From contig SKNT01000008.1 of the NCBI GenBank assembly GCA_007120385.1, positions 1 to 37,764 on the forward strand: a stretch of 37,764 bases of DNA, written 5' to 3'. The stretch comes from Balneolales bacterium. Its GTDB lineage: Bacteria > Bacteroidota > Rhodothermia > Balneolales > Natronogracilivirgulaceae. Numbering within the stretch: position 1 is the stretch's first letter; every line of letters begins with the position of its first letter. The notes beneath the pieces were generated by a model. That model was not told the DNA's origin and searched no databases. It was given only the letters and a program-made list of their open reading frames with translations. Of this stretch, positions 1-7,874 are shown piece by piece. A program made the translations under genes and the position numbers.

Positions 1-1
1 T

Positions 2-1567
2 GCTCAGGATTACTGGCATCAGCCGGGTTTCGGTCCCACCCGAAACGAAGAACCCCGGCGCTATTCCCGCTGGTACACCTGGAAGCCGGACTACCGCGCC
101 GGACTCGAACTCATCGCCAAGCCGGAATCCGGCGAAACCCGCATCTACGAGGCCTTTTTGCAACTGCGCTACGGGCCGTTCCAGGTAACAGGCGGACGCC
201 GGGCCTACACAACCGGCTTCGCTTACCATCCCCTGTCCGCCGGATCCATGGGCATGAGTCCCAACTACGCCCCCTTCCCGCGCATCACTGTGGGCGTCCC
301 GCACTACATCCCGGTTCCGTTCACCTTCAGGCATCTGGAGATTAAGGGCCACTATGCGCACGCCTGGCTGGACGATGACCGCTTCACAACCGATCCCTGG
401 CTGCATGAAAAGGGCGTCTACCTGCGCACACGCAGTGACTGGCCGGTGCGTCTGCAGGGCGGGTTCACCCACTTTGCGATGTGGGGCGGCACCCATCCCG
501 AGCTGGGTCCGGCCCCCGCACGGTTCGAGGACTACCTGCGTGTGGTTTTTGGTCGCAGCGCCGATCCCGGGCATGAATCCGCCATCGATTTTCCGCAATG
601 GGTAGCCAACGCCATTGGCGATCACCAGGGTGTCATTGAATTCGGGCTTGGATGGGAGCTCTTCGGGATGGAGTGGGACGCCTACCGGCAGATCTTTTTT
701 GAGGATGGAAGCGGGATGCGGTTCTACCACAACAAGGATGGGCTGAACGGACTGCGCATCCGTCCCGGTTCAGGCACCTCGCCATCGAACAGCATCTCAT
801 CAGGCAGGGTCGTCGGCGCTGGCAGCGGCAGCATGGGCAGCAGCAGAGCGGGAAGCGGCGGAAGCGGCGGAGGTGACGGGAACCGGTGGATCCGGACCAT
901 ACTGGTGGAATATCTGAAGACCACGTGGCAAAGCGGTCCGGGCCCTACAGATCCCCCAGAGGGCCCCGATGATCCTTTTTACGATCCGGAGGAACCCTAT
1001 TTTGACACGGACTACCCCTACAATTTCGGCGGACGGGACCAGTACTACAACCACTATGTCTATCGAAACGGCTGGACCTACCGTGATTTCAGCATGGGCT
1101 CCCCCCTGCTCCTGCAGCAGGCGCGGGGACGATTTTACTATCCCGACGGCGATTTCACCTGGCGGCGTTTTGTCAGCAACCGGGTGCAGGCCTGGCACAT
1201 TGGACTGGAGGGGGAGCTTTCTGGTCTGGAGGATGCGGAATTGGCCCCAATTGCGACTCTGGGACGCGTACTGACGGGTTACCGGCTGATGGTGACGCGG
1301 GCGCGCCACAAGGGAACGTACGACAACATCGACATTTTCAACCGCATCATTAATCCCGATGCCCCTTTTGCCGACAGACCCCGGCAGTACCATACCATGC
1401 TGGAGCTTTCGGGCCGGCTGCCGTGGTTTGACCGTGCGTTTACGTCCGACCGTACTTCTCCCCTGAATGAACTCCGCCTGACGATGGCGCTGAGTCTGGA
1501 TGCGGGCGAACTTGCCCGTCACACCGGAATCCTTATCGGCTTGCGCTGGGGCAATGCGCCATTCTGA
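2..1567 (+). CDS. Wzi-like capsule assembly outer-membrane protein (5' partial)
   Basis: The frame is open from base 2 with no start in view, so the gene begins outside the window; the TTG at 158 is internal. The product resembles the Caps_assemb_Wzi family of outer-membrane beta-barrels: many aromatic, alternating strands, 'YGPFQVTGGRR' near the visible N-terminus, and a C-terminus with barrel-like strands ending in 'LIGLRWGNAPF' (terminal Phe). In E. coli Wzi anchors capsule on the cell surface; FCB-group homologues usually sit in exopolysaccharide loci, which fits the neighbours. A Gly/Ser-rich low-complexity stretch (about bases 765-885) followed by an acidic Pro/Asp/Tyr-rich stretch (about 935-1035) interrupts the barrel and probably forms a long surface or periplasmic loop. 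It is the only plus-strand gene and converges on the next one. The family call is from pattern recognition. Confidence 0.82.
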   Translation, partial: AQDYWHQPGFGPTRNEEPRRYSRWYTWKPDYRAGLELIAKPESGETRIYEAFLQLRYGPFQVTGGRRAYTTGFAYHPLSAGSMGMSPNYAPFPRITVGVPHYIPVPFTFRHLEIKGHYAHAWLDDDRFTTDPWLHEKGVYLRTRSDWPVRLQGGFTHFAMWGGTHPELGPAPARFEDYLRVVFGRSADPGHESAIDFPQWVANAIGDHQGVIEFGLGWELFGMEWDAYRQIFFEDGSGMRFYHNKDGLNGLRIRPGSGTSPSNSISSGRVVGAGSGSMGSSRAGSGGSGGGDGNRWIRTILVEYLKTTWQSGPGPTDPPEGPDDPFYDPEEPYFDTDYPYNFGGRDQYYNHYVYRNGWTYRDFSMGSPLLLQQARGRFYYPDGDFTWRRFVSNRVQAWHIGLEGELSGLEDAELAPIATLGRVLTGYRLMVTRARHKGTYDNIDIFNRIINPDAPFADRPRQYHTMLELSGRLPWFDRAFTSDRTSPLNELRLTMALSLDAGELARHTGILIGLRWGNAPF

Positions 1568-1679
1568 CCATGCGGTCTGCCGGCTCCGGTCCTGTCACGG
1601 GACAGCAAGCCCGGGCAGGAATCAGGGCACCCGGAAACCCTGACCTATCTATGATACCGGAACTGCCGGTCTGAATTTA
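1568..1679. terminator. Convergent intergenic region with candidate hairpins
   Basis: This 112-bp gap lies between two convergent genes, where termination of both transcripts is expected. It holds two short inverted repeats: TCAGGG/CCCTGA (1622-1643, 10-base loop) and ACCGG/CCGGT (1656-1670, 5-base loop). A third small one, CTGTC/GACAG, lies near 1590-1604. None is followed by a clear T-run on either strand, so the terminator role is inferred mostly from position. Confidence 0.35.
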
Positions 1680-3959
1680 TCAGAATGAAAAGGAGAGACC
1701 GATTGCAGCATACTCTTTGTAAACTTGATTACCAATCTGCAGATAATCAAGCCGTGGAGTCAGTGCAATTTGCGTACGTGCGGGTGAAGTCATATCTGAA
1801 GCTCCCGTACCGGTTCCGCTGTTGCCGCCGGCAAAGAACGTGCCGGAAAATGACTGCTGGACATCAATCAGGCTGTAAATCCAGGTTCCAAGAGTAGCTA
1901 CGCCAAGTCCGATCAGCACTTCGTTTGAGGGTGTTGGTCCCGGATAGTGGTAGCGGTAGGCGGCTCCGGCAAGGGTTGAACCTGCAAAGGCAGTAAAGGT
2001 AAGTCCCAGTATATACCCTTTATTTCTTTCTCCGATATAGATTTGTCCCAGGCCGGGATAGAGTGCTGACAGCAGGATGGCGTCTCTTTTTACAGGCCCG
2101 TTGATCCGGCCGTAACCGTGCGTTCCGTCATGGATGACATCGGTCCGGTATCCTTCAAACGTACCTGCTACGGGCACTTCGCGGTATGCTGGAAACCGGC
2201 GGTTCAGGTCCAGCAGACTGTATGTCCAGACCGCAGCGGAAGCCGCACCTAAGGAGATCAGAAGGGCGTCGCCGGGATTTGATCCTTCATTCGTCATGCG
2301 CAAGACGGAGCTGGTGATTGTGGCACCGGCCAGGGCCGTGAACGTGGCGGCCATGTAGCCTCCCCGGCGTCGTTCCCCGATATGGATATGACCCAACCCG
2401 GGGTAGAGACCGCTGCGTATTACGGCCGGATGCTCTTTCAACTCCCTGCGGATCAACGGTCTGGCGCCTTCGGAGCGTCTGTCCACCACATTCAGTTTTT
2501 CGTGGTCTTCAGTTGCTGTTACATAGATGTAGCGTATATGGCTATCGGATTTGATGGCGACAGGGTGGCTGTTGTTGGAGGTGCGTTCAAGCCACTGGAA
2601 GCGGTTGCTGAAGCTGAACATGTTGAAGCGGAAATCGGCCCGGTTGTCCCTGTAGTAGTCCAGGTGGGAAAAGTGGAGCGGGTGACCCAGGTCAGGGTCG
2701 TTCTGCACCCAGATGATGCCTTCTGCGGGTCGCCTGTCGTATTCAATGGTGGCCCAGCGGGGTGCGCTTCGGGGATAGGCATGCACCGGTTCGGCGAAAA
2801 ATCTTCTGGCCGGCCGTTGAAGCAGCATTCCGGTCCATGCGCTGCGGTTTTGGTCAAACTCCACCCGGATCAGGCGGATGGCCTTGGCGGGCCGGCTTGT
2901 TTCCCTGGAATCGGTGATTTCGGTACCGGCCCGTATGGTGTTGCCGGAGCCTCCCTCCTCCCCGGACGGTTCTGCATATTCATACCATGCCAGGAAGCGG
3001 CCTGAAGGCGCCCATGAGGGACGCTGGTGGTGGCGCATCACCCCTTCCTCATCATCAACAGAGACGCGGTGGGCAACGGGCAGTCTTCCATCCTGAAGGG
3101 AAGCGGTGTCGATGACGTAGATGGATTGGTGTCCGGCGCGGCTGCCCTCTTCGGGGCGCGATTGATAGGCGATCAGTTGGCCGTCAGCCGACCAGGCCGG
3201 GAAAAAGCTGCCGTTGGCATGGCTGGTGATGCGGCGCGGCTGCATTTTGCTGAAATCACGTTTGCGGATGGTTGTTCCGATATCCTTATCGATATAGATC
3301 TGGCCGTCGGCCGAGAAGGCCAGGGCGCTGCCATCGGGTGAGAATACGGGGTTGGTGACCACGCTGCCGTATGCGATTGGAAAAACAACGGTTCGCAGGG
3401 TTTCCCCGGATGATACAAATCCCAGGTGCAGCTGAGTTTTTCCAGCATGGGAGGCCACGAAGGCGAACCACTGGTAACCGAACTGGTCCAGTGCCGGGCG
3501 CCAGACGAAGTCCCCTTCAAAATAACCGCTTCCCAGCCCTGCTTCGCGCATAATCTGTTCGCTCTGTGCTCTCGTGATGGAGCGCAGATGCCCCTGAACG
3601 GTCTGTTCGCGGCGGGTCTGGTGCACCACGCGGCGGTCCTCCCCGGAGGTCACATGGTACAGGTGCAGATGGCGCCGGTTGCCGTCCATTCTGGTGTAGG
3701 CGATGATATCGGGATCGGATGGCGACGGAGCGGGATAGCTGATCCGGCCCTCCGGAGTGCCTGAAGCGGCGGAAGCGGATTCAGCCGGCATGGCCCGGGC
3801 AGACTCCCCTGCTGCCGGTGGCAAAAGCATCAGGCCGGCCAGCACGGCAAAGATTGCCAGAGTGTGCGGCAAAGTGCAGGACCGGTGCTCATTCGTGCCA
3901 TTTCGAGTCCGTTTTGTTTGTGCCCAAACCCGGTTCCTGGTTCCGTAAAAGTGCCCCAT
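1680..3959 (-). CDS. TolB-like beta-propeller protein with duplicated DUF5683-like membrane domain
   Basis: The start is placed at the ATG at 3959, giving 759 residues. The frame stays open to 4085, but that extension overlaps the upstream epimerase gene. The chosen start leaves a positively charged N-region, then a signal-like hydrophobic core ('LAIFAVLAGLMLLPPAAG'). Next come PD40/WD40-like propeller blades ('NPVFSPDGSALAFSADGQIY', 'PAWSADGQLIAYQS', 'RPSWAPSGRFLAWYE'). From about residue 519 a module with 'YPGLGHIHIGER' and two hydrophobic segments occurs, repeated from about residue 632 as 'YPGLGQIYIGER'. Each copy ends in a 'YSLLD'/'YSLID' hydrophobic segment. The motif recalls DUF5683 proteins common in Bacteroidota. 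Probable envelope protein with a periplasmic propeller; function unknown. No convincing Shine-Dalgarno precedes the start. Confidence 0.7.
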   Translation of the reverse strand: MGHFYGTRNRVWAQTKRTRNGTNEHRSCTLPHTLAIFAVLAGLMLLPPAAGESARAMPAESASAASGTPEGRISYPAPSPSDPDIIAYTRMDGNRRHLHLYHVTSGEDRRVVHQTRREQTVQGHLRSITRAQSEQIMREAGLGSGYFEGDFVWRPALDQFGYQWFAFVASHAGKTQLHLGFVSSGETLRTVVFPIAYGSVVTNPVFSPDGSALAFSADGQIYIDKDIGTTIRKRDFSKMQPRRITSHANGSFFPAWSADGQLIAYQSRPEEGSRAGHQSIYVIDTASLQDGRLPVAHRVSVDDEEGVMRHHQRPSWAPSGRFLAWYEYAEPSGEEGGSGNTIRAGTEITDSRETSRPAKAIRLIRVEFDQNRSAWTGMLLQRPARRFFAEPVHAYPRSAPRWATIEYDRRPAEGIIWVQNDPDLGHPLHFSHLDYYRDNRADFRFNMFSFSNRFQWLERTSNNSHPVAIKSDSHIRYIYVTATEDHEKLNVVDRRSEGARPLIRRELKEHPAVIRSGLYPGLGHIHIGERRRGGYMAATFTALAGATITSSVLRMTNEGSNPGDALLISLGAASAAVWTYSLLDLNRRFPAYREVPVAGTFEGYRTDVIHDGTHGYGRINGPVKRDAILLSALYPGLGQIYIGERNKGYILGLTFTAFAGSTLAGAAYRYHYPGPTPSNEVLIGLGVATLGTWIYSLIDVQQSFSGTFFAGGNSGTGTGASDMTSPARTQIALTPRLDYLQIGNQVYKEYAAIGLSFSF

Positions 3960-4048
3960 GAGATAATGATTTAGAATACGTAATGTTCTGGATGATTCTG
4001 CCCCAAACATGCGAAAAAAAAAGCTAAAAAACATGAAGGAAAGGCCCT

Positions 4049-5107
4049 TCAGGCGTCCCGGCCGCCGAAATATTCCCGGTACCATGCCACAAAGGCCGCA
4101 ATCCCTTCCGGAACAGCTACTTTAGGCTGGTATCCGGTGTACTCGAACAGGCTCTTGACATCGGCCCAGGTGCGCGGCACATCGCCGGGCTGGATATCCA
4201 TCATGTTTTTTTCTGCTGTAACGCCAAGCTGTTTCTCAAGCTCGGAGATGAATTCCATGAGGGCGACGGGCTGGTTGTGGCCGATATTGAAGATCTGGTA
4301 TGGTGCGAAGCTGGTGGCCGGGTCGGGAGCATCCCCTTTCCAGTCGGGGCTGCCTGCAGGCGGTTTAGGGATCAGCCGGACGATACCCTCGACGATATCG
4401 TCGATGTAGGTGAAATCGCGCTCCATGCGGCCGTGGTTGTATACGTCGATCGGCTTGCCGGATGTCATGGCCCGGGCAAAGAGGAACAGGGCCATGTCGG
4501 GCCGGCCCCACGGACCGTAGACGGTGAAAAAGCGCAGTCCGGTGGACGGGATGCCGTACAGGTGGCTGTATGTATGGGCCATAAGTTCGTTGGCCTTCTT
4601 GGTGGCAGCGTACAGGGAGACGGGGTGGTCGACGTTGTCGTGCACCGAGAACGGCATGTTTGTATTGGCGCCGTAGACCGAGCTGGACGAGGCGTAGACC
4701 AGGTGCGAGACGGGGTGGTGCCGGCACGCTTCCAGGATGTTAAGGAATCCGGTGATGTTGCTGTCGATGTAACTGTGGGGGTTCTGCAGGCTGTAGCGCA
4801 CTCCGGCCTGCGCGGCCAGGTTGACTGCTGCGTCAAACCCGCTGTCGGCAAACAGGTTGTTCATGGCGGTGCGGTCGGACAGGTCCATGCGCACAAAACG
4901 GAACTTGCCGGAGGTGACAGGAGCGGGGTCCGGCGGTCTGGCGGGATCCACATCCACCCCGAGCCGGGCAAGCCGGTCCTTTTTGAGTTGGGGGTCGTAA
5001 TAGTCGTTGAGGTTGTCGAGGCCTGTGACGGTGTGGCCGTCATCAAGCAGGCGCCTGGACAGATGATAGCCGATAAAGCCGGCTGCGCCGGTTACCAGAA
5101 TGTTCAT
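4049..5107 (-). CDS. UDP-glucuronate 4-epimerase-like NAD-dependent epimerase
   Basis: This 352-residue extended short-chain dehydrogenase begins with the NAD-binding motif 'TGAAGFIGYHL'. The following 'LDNLNDYYDPQLKKDRL' is characteristic of the UDP-glucuronate 4-epimerase subgroup. The active-site Ser is in 'YASSSSVYG' and the catalytic pair in 'YAATKKANE' (YxxxK). 'RFFTVYGPWGRPDMA' and 'RDFTYIDDIVEGI' are further family signatures. Expected reaction: UDP-glucuronate to UDP-galacturonate in the cytoplasm, supplying an acidic sugar to the polysaccharide. The length is normal and the frame intact. It lies between envelope-protein genes rather than beside the other nucleotide-sugar genes. A related UDP-hexose epimerase specificity cannot be ruled out. 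Confidence 0.88.
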   Translation of the reverse strand: MNILVTGAAGFIGYHLSRRLLDDGHTVTGLDNLNDYYDPQLKKDRLARLGVDVDPARPPDPAPVTSGKFRFVRMDLSDRTAMNNLFADSGFDAAVNLAAQAGVRYSLQNPHSYIDSNITGFLNILEACRHHPVSHLVYASSSSVYGANTNMPFSVHDNVDHPVSLYAATKKANELMAHTYSHLYGIPSTGLRFFTVYGPWGRPDMALFLFARAMTSGKPIDVYNHGRMERDFTYIDDIVEGIVRLIPKPPAGSPDWKGDAPDPATSFAPYQIFNIGHNQPVALMEFISELEKQLGVTAEKNMMDIQPGDVPRTWADVKSLFEYTGYQPKVAVPEGIAAFVAWYREYFGGRDA

Positions 5108-5138
5108 GAAGCGGTGTGTTGCGTATTTCGATGGTTTG

Positions 5139-5165
5139 CGTATCGTCGGTGTTTCAGGCGATACG
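5139..5165 (-). promoter_or_regulatory. Perfect 7-bp inverted repeat upstream of the epimerase gene
   Basis: CGTATCG (5139-5145) and CGATACG (5159-5165) form a perfect inverted repeat with a 13-base loop, 32 bases upstream of the epimerase start. A second small inverted repeat, CGGTA/TACCG, lies at 5182-5196, just past the stop of the barrel/SPOR gene. Neither is followed by a T-run. The pair may act as an operator or leader hairpin for the epimerase, or as a weak terminator for the upstream gene; the sequence does not decide between these. Confidence 0.35.
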
Positions 5166-5226
5166 GGGATGATGCGTTGAGCGGTACATGCTACCGGCTA
5201 AATAATCAATTGAAGGTCGGCGTGGT

Positions 5227-6510
5227 CTACCGGTCAGATTCGTGCTGGTGGATGAAGGCATCGTCGAAGATGTCGAGTACTCCGGTGAGTACGTCGTCGG
5301 CTTGGTCGATGCTGCTCAGGTTGCCGACCTGGACGGTATAGAGCCCGTTCGGGAGCTGATATACGAAGAATGAGAGCCGGTCCGTCTCGTAGCCGCGCTG
5401 GGCGAGGCCGTTGCGTGTCATTTCCAGTGCACGATGGGTGAAGCGTGTACTCCATGCGGCATAGGTCTGGATGTAGAAGCCCGGTTCAAGGGTGCGGGTC
5501 AGGTGGGCGATGCCGGCGGCTTCGTGGATGCGGTTGATGCGCCGGATGTCACTGTCGACCTTTGACTCCATCTCATTGATCTGGGCTTCAAGCATTTCGA
5601 TGGTGCGGCGGGCCTGTTCCAGTTCGCTCTGCGATGCTTTCTCCTGCATTTCCCGGTTGAGCTGGGCCAGGCGTGCATCCTGCTGGTCCAGGTCTGCCAG
5701 AATCCGGTCCCAGTCGTCCGCGCGTTCGGTGACGGCGGCATCCACATTCCTCCTCCATTCCTGTGTAGCCGGTACGGGGGAGTACCAGCGTGAATGCGGG
5801 CGTCTGGAGCTGCCCATGTTGAAGACGAGTCCGGCCATCAAACCGGCAATACGGTCATTGTCACGTGCGCCGTTGATGTTGCTGTGGCCGTCCACGTGGT
5901 AGCCCCGATTGAACTGGTGGTACATGTAGTCAAGCGAGAGGTCTACTGCGCTGCCCAGGCGGATACGCGTACCAAGGCCGAATCCGTAATGGCCGTGGTG
6001 GATATCCCGGTCCGGCTGCCCATCCAGATTGGTCCATTCGCTCTGTCCGTAACCGATATTAAGCGAGATATAGGGGCTGAACCAGGAGTGGCCTTTGTCG
6101 AGGTTGGTCAGGTTGAGCAGATACAGGCTGAGACCGAAGGACACCGACTGGTAGGTATTCTCATAAGTTGACAGTCCGTCGTCATTCTCGATCATGGTAT
6201 ACACATAGCGCACATTGGCGGCAAGCGAAGGGTTGAACATGTATTCGATACCGCCTCCGAAAGCCGGGTTCACCCAGCCGGAGTTGACGCCGGTGGATCC
6301 GGAGAACGGTGTAAAGCCCGTACCGACGCGGGCGGCGAACGAGCCGCCGTACACCTGCAGGCTCCACTTGCGGAGATCCGGGCGCGGCGGGACGTTTTCG
6401 CGGTCCTGGGACAGTGCAGTTTCAGGAAGGCCGATCATGGCAGTCAGGACGATGACAAGAGTCGCTGTGATCAGTCGGGATGAAAAGCGTGATACCATCG
6501 GGATATTCAT
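5227..6510 (-). CDS. Outer-membrane beta-barrel protein with coiled coil and SPOR-like C-terminus
   Basis: The 427-residue product begins with a signal peptide ('LITATLVIVLTAMIGLPETALSQ'). Residues about 40-250 are a small barrel with alternating aromatic strands ('WSLQVYGGSFAARVGTGFTP', 'FGGGIEYMFNPSLAANVRYV', 'YGFGLGTRIRLGSAVDLSLD'). Residues about 262-335 are a charged heptad-like coiled coil ('LDQQDARLAQLNREMQEKAS'). From about residue 344 a SPOR-like module follows ('GFYIQTYAAWSTRFTHRALE', 'GLYTVQVGNLSS'), a fold that often binds denuded peptidoglycan. The likely role is linking the outer membrane to the cell wall. The barrel is clearly related to that of the neighbouring gene at 6960-7724, which lacks the coiled coil and SPOR part, so the two are diverged duplicates. 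SPOR is called from motif shape and needs a profile search. Confidence 0.75.
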   Translation of the reverse strand: MNIPMVSRFSSRLITATLVIVLTAMIGLPETALSQDRENVPPRPDLRKWSLQVYGGSFAARVGTGFTPFSGSTGVNSGWVNPAFGGGIEYMFNPSLAANVRYVYTMIENDDGLSTYENTYQSVSFGLSLYLLNLTNLDKGHSWFSPYISLNIGYGQSEWTNLDGQPDRDIHHGHYGFGLGTRIRLGSAVDLSLDYMYHQFNRGYHVDGHSNINGARDNDRIAGLMAGLVFNMGSSRRPHSRWYSPVPATQEWRRNVDAAVTERADDWDRILADLDQQDARLAQLNREMQEKASQSELEQARRTIEMLEAQINEMESKVDSDIRRINRIHEAAGIAHLTRTLEPGFYIQTYAAWSTRFTHRALEMTRNGLAQRGYETDRLSFFVYQLPNGLYTVQVGNLSSIDQADDVLTGVLDIFDDAFIHQHESDR

Positions 6511-6959
6511 GGCTGTGATTTTTGGTATGTGAAATACAATTTTTGCAATGGCAACCAGCAGCTATCACAATGTTTTAAAAAATAGTTCAGTTGGTCAGAT
6601 TCCTGTTTTATTTCATGGATAAATGGATAAGCTGAGTTGCAGTATAATTGCAGACAAACCTTGATTAGTTCAAATTTACCAAAAGAAAACCGGATAGTCT
6701 TTACTACACTTCAAATCAAAGTGAGTGACTGTACTTATAGTTTCAGTGGAATATAGCGTGACGATGAGACAATAACAACCATATGGAAGCTTCCTGCCTT
6801 CTGCTCTTACTGCCTGTATCAATACCGGTTCGGGGCTTTGCTTCCTGAAGCAGTAGATGGTGCAGGTCGGGCGCTGTTGTGGAAACAGGCATCCCGGAAC
6901 GTGGAGAGGAAGCCCGGAACGAGGTGAGGAAGCCCGGGAACGGGCTTTTCGCCGCCGGA
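6511..6959. other. Long intergenic region, AT-rich on the left, tandem repeat on the right
   Basis: This 449-bp gap separates the two barrel genes. Bases 6511-6770 are clearly AT-richer than the coding DNA and probably hold the promoter of the 5227-6510 gene, but I could not find a convincing -35/-10 or Bacteroidota-type -33/-7 pair. Bases 6893-6947 hold a short tandem repeat and hairpin (listed separately). A small minus-strand frame overlapping this gap has no recognisable protein features and runs into the neighbouring coding sequence, so I do not call it a gene. Confidence 0.6.
6893..6947. repeat. 20-bp tandem repeat ending in a hairpin
   Basis: CCCGGAACG recurs at 6893 and 6913 and, with one added G, at 6933, exactly 20 bases apart. 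The repeated unit reads CCCGGAACGtggagaggaag, with two full copies and one partial. The last copy forms the hairpin AAGCCCG-ggaa-CGGGCTT (6930-6947), with a T-tract on the plus strand. It lies just downstream of the stop of the minus-strand gene at 6960, so it could terminate or stabilise that transcript. The T-tract, however, is on the opposite strand from the one expected for a minus-strand terminator. Confidence 0.6.
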
Positions 6960-7724
6960 TTAGATGAATATGAGATTCGGGGAGGCGTGGCGGGCTCGCC
7001 GGAACCAGCGGGCGCTTTGCCTGTCAGAGCTGCCAAGTTTGACCGAAATGCCGAGTTTGAAGCCAGCCAGTCGCTGTGTCTCGTAGAGTCCGGACCGGGT
7101 TTGACCGTCTACACGGATGGCCGGATTGTAGAATGTGTAATAATAGGTGGCCGTGGCGTCGATCCGGTCGTTTATGCGGTACCGTGTTCCGGCACCCAGT
7201 CCGTAGTGACCGTGCCAGCCGCTGCGGTCGGACCGGTTGCGCAGGTTTGACAGGTTGCTTTTGCTGTAGCCGGTGCGCATGGTCACGTACGGGTTGAGGC
7301 GATCGGTAAGAAAGTTGGCGTCAAACAGCTTGAAAAGATATAAATTCACACCCAGATTGAACATCTGATAGTCATTCTTGAAAGAAGCGGCACCGTCCCG
7401 GTTTTCAATGGATGAGAAGACGTAACTGGCTTTCAGCCCCACATTCAGGGAGACCATGTATTCCGCATCCACACTGAAAGTCGGGTTGTAGTAGCGCGAG
7501 ACACTGCCGAGCGACCCGGTGTACGGTGTTAATCCGCGGCCGATAGCGCCCATGTATGTTCCGGTGTTCACCTGGACGTTCCAGCGATTCAATTCCGGCA
7601 AAGGTTCCTGACTGCCTGACTGTTGCGCCATGACGGACATGCTGCCGGTGAAAAGGATAAGGATCGCCAGGGCAATTACGGCCGGCGATTTTCGTCTGCA
7701 AATGGTGGTATTGAACGACATCAT
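6960..7724 (-). CDS. Outer-membrane beta-barrel protein, paralogue of the 5227-6510 barrel
   Basis: The start is set at the adjacent ATGs at 7724/7721; the frame continues to 7769 but adds residues ahead of a good signal peptide ('VIALAILILFTGSMSVMAQQ'). The mature part has alternating aromatic beta-strands ('WNVQVNTGTYMGAIGRGLTP', 'YNPTFSVDAEYMVSLNVGLK', 'GHYGLGAGTRYRINDRIDAT'). The order matches the neighbouring barrel, including the shared 'G.G.TP.(S/T)GS.G' and 'HGHYG.G.GTR' patterns. It stops after the barrel and lacks the coiled coil and SPOR-like tail. Likely a small outer-membrane porin-like or structural protein. No specific function can be assigned. Its position in the polysaccharide locus may be incidental. 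Confidence 0.72.
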   Translation of the reverse strand: MMSFNTTICRRKSPAVIALAILILFTGSMSVMAQQSGSQEPLPELNRWNVQVNTGTYMGAIGRGLTPYTGSLGSVSRYYNPTFSVDAEYMVSLNVGLKASYVFSSIENRDGAASFKNDYQMFNLGVNLYLFKLFDANFLTDRLNPYVTMRTGYSKSNLSNLRNRSDRSGWHGHYGLGAGTRYRINDRIDATATYYYTFYNPAIRVDGQTRSGLYETQRLAGFKLGISVKLGSSDRQSARWFRRARHASPNLIFI

Positions 7725-7874
7725 GGGTATTACAGCGTAATATGAATTCACTTCAGCACAGTATATCAAGAAACCGCATTGAAATGCAACCGGATGTTGC
7801 CCGAATGAGTCATCCGGAACGGACGGTTGAGACCGGGCGCCTGCCAGCGGAAATTACGGCGGCTCCTGACGGAA

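Noticed and set aside
4014-4022. A9 homopolymer as a slippage switch
   Set aside because: It lies upstream of the chosen start of the propeller gene, in probable non-coding DNA, so no frame effect is expected.
6743-7036. Minus-strand open frame of 97 codons in the gap between the barrel genes
   Set aside because: Low-complexity composition, overlaps the end of the 6960-7724 gene in another frame, and crosses the tandem repeat.
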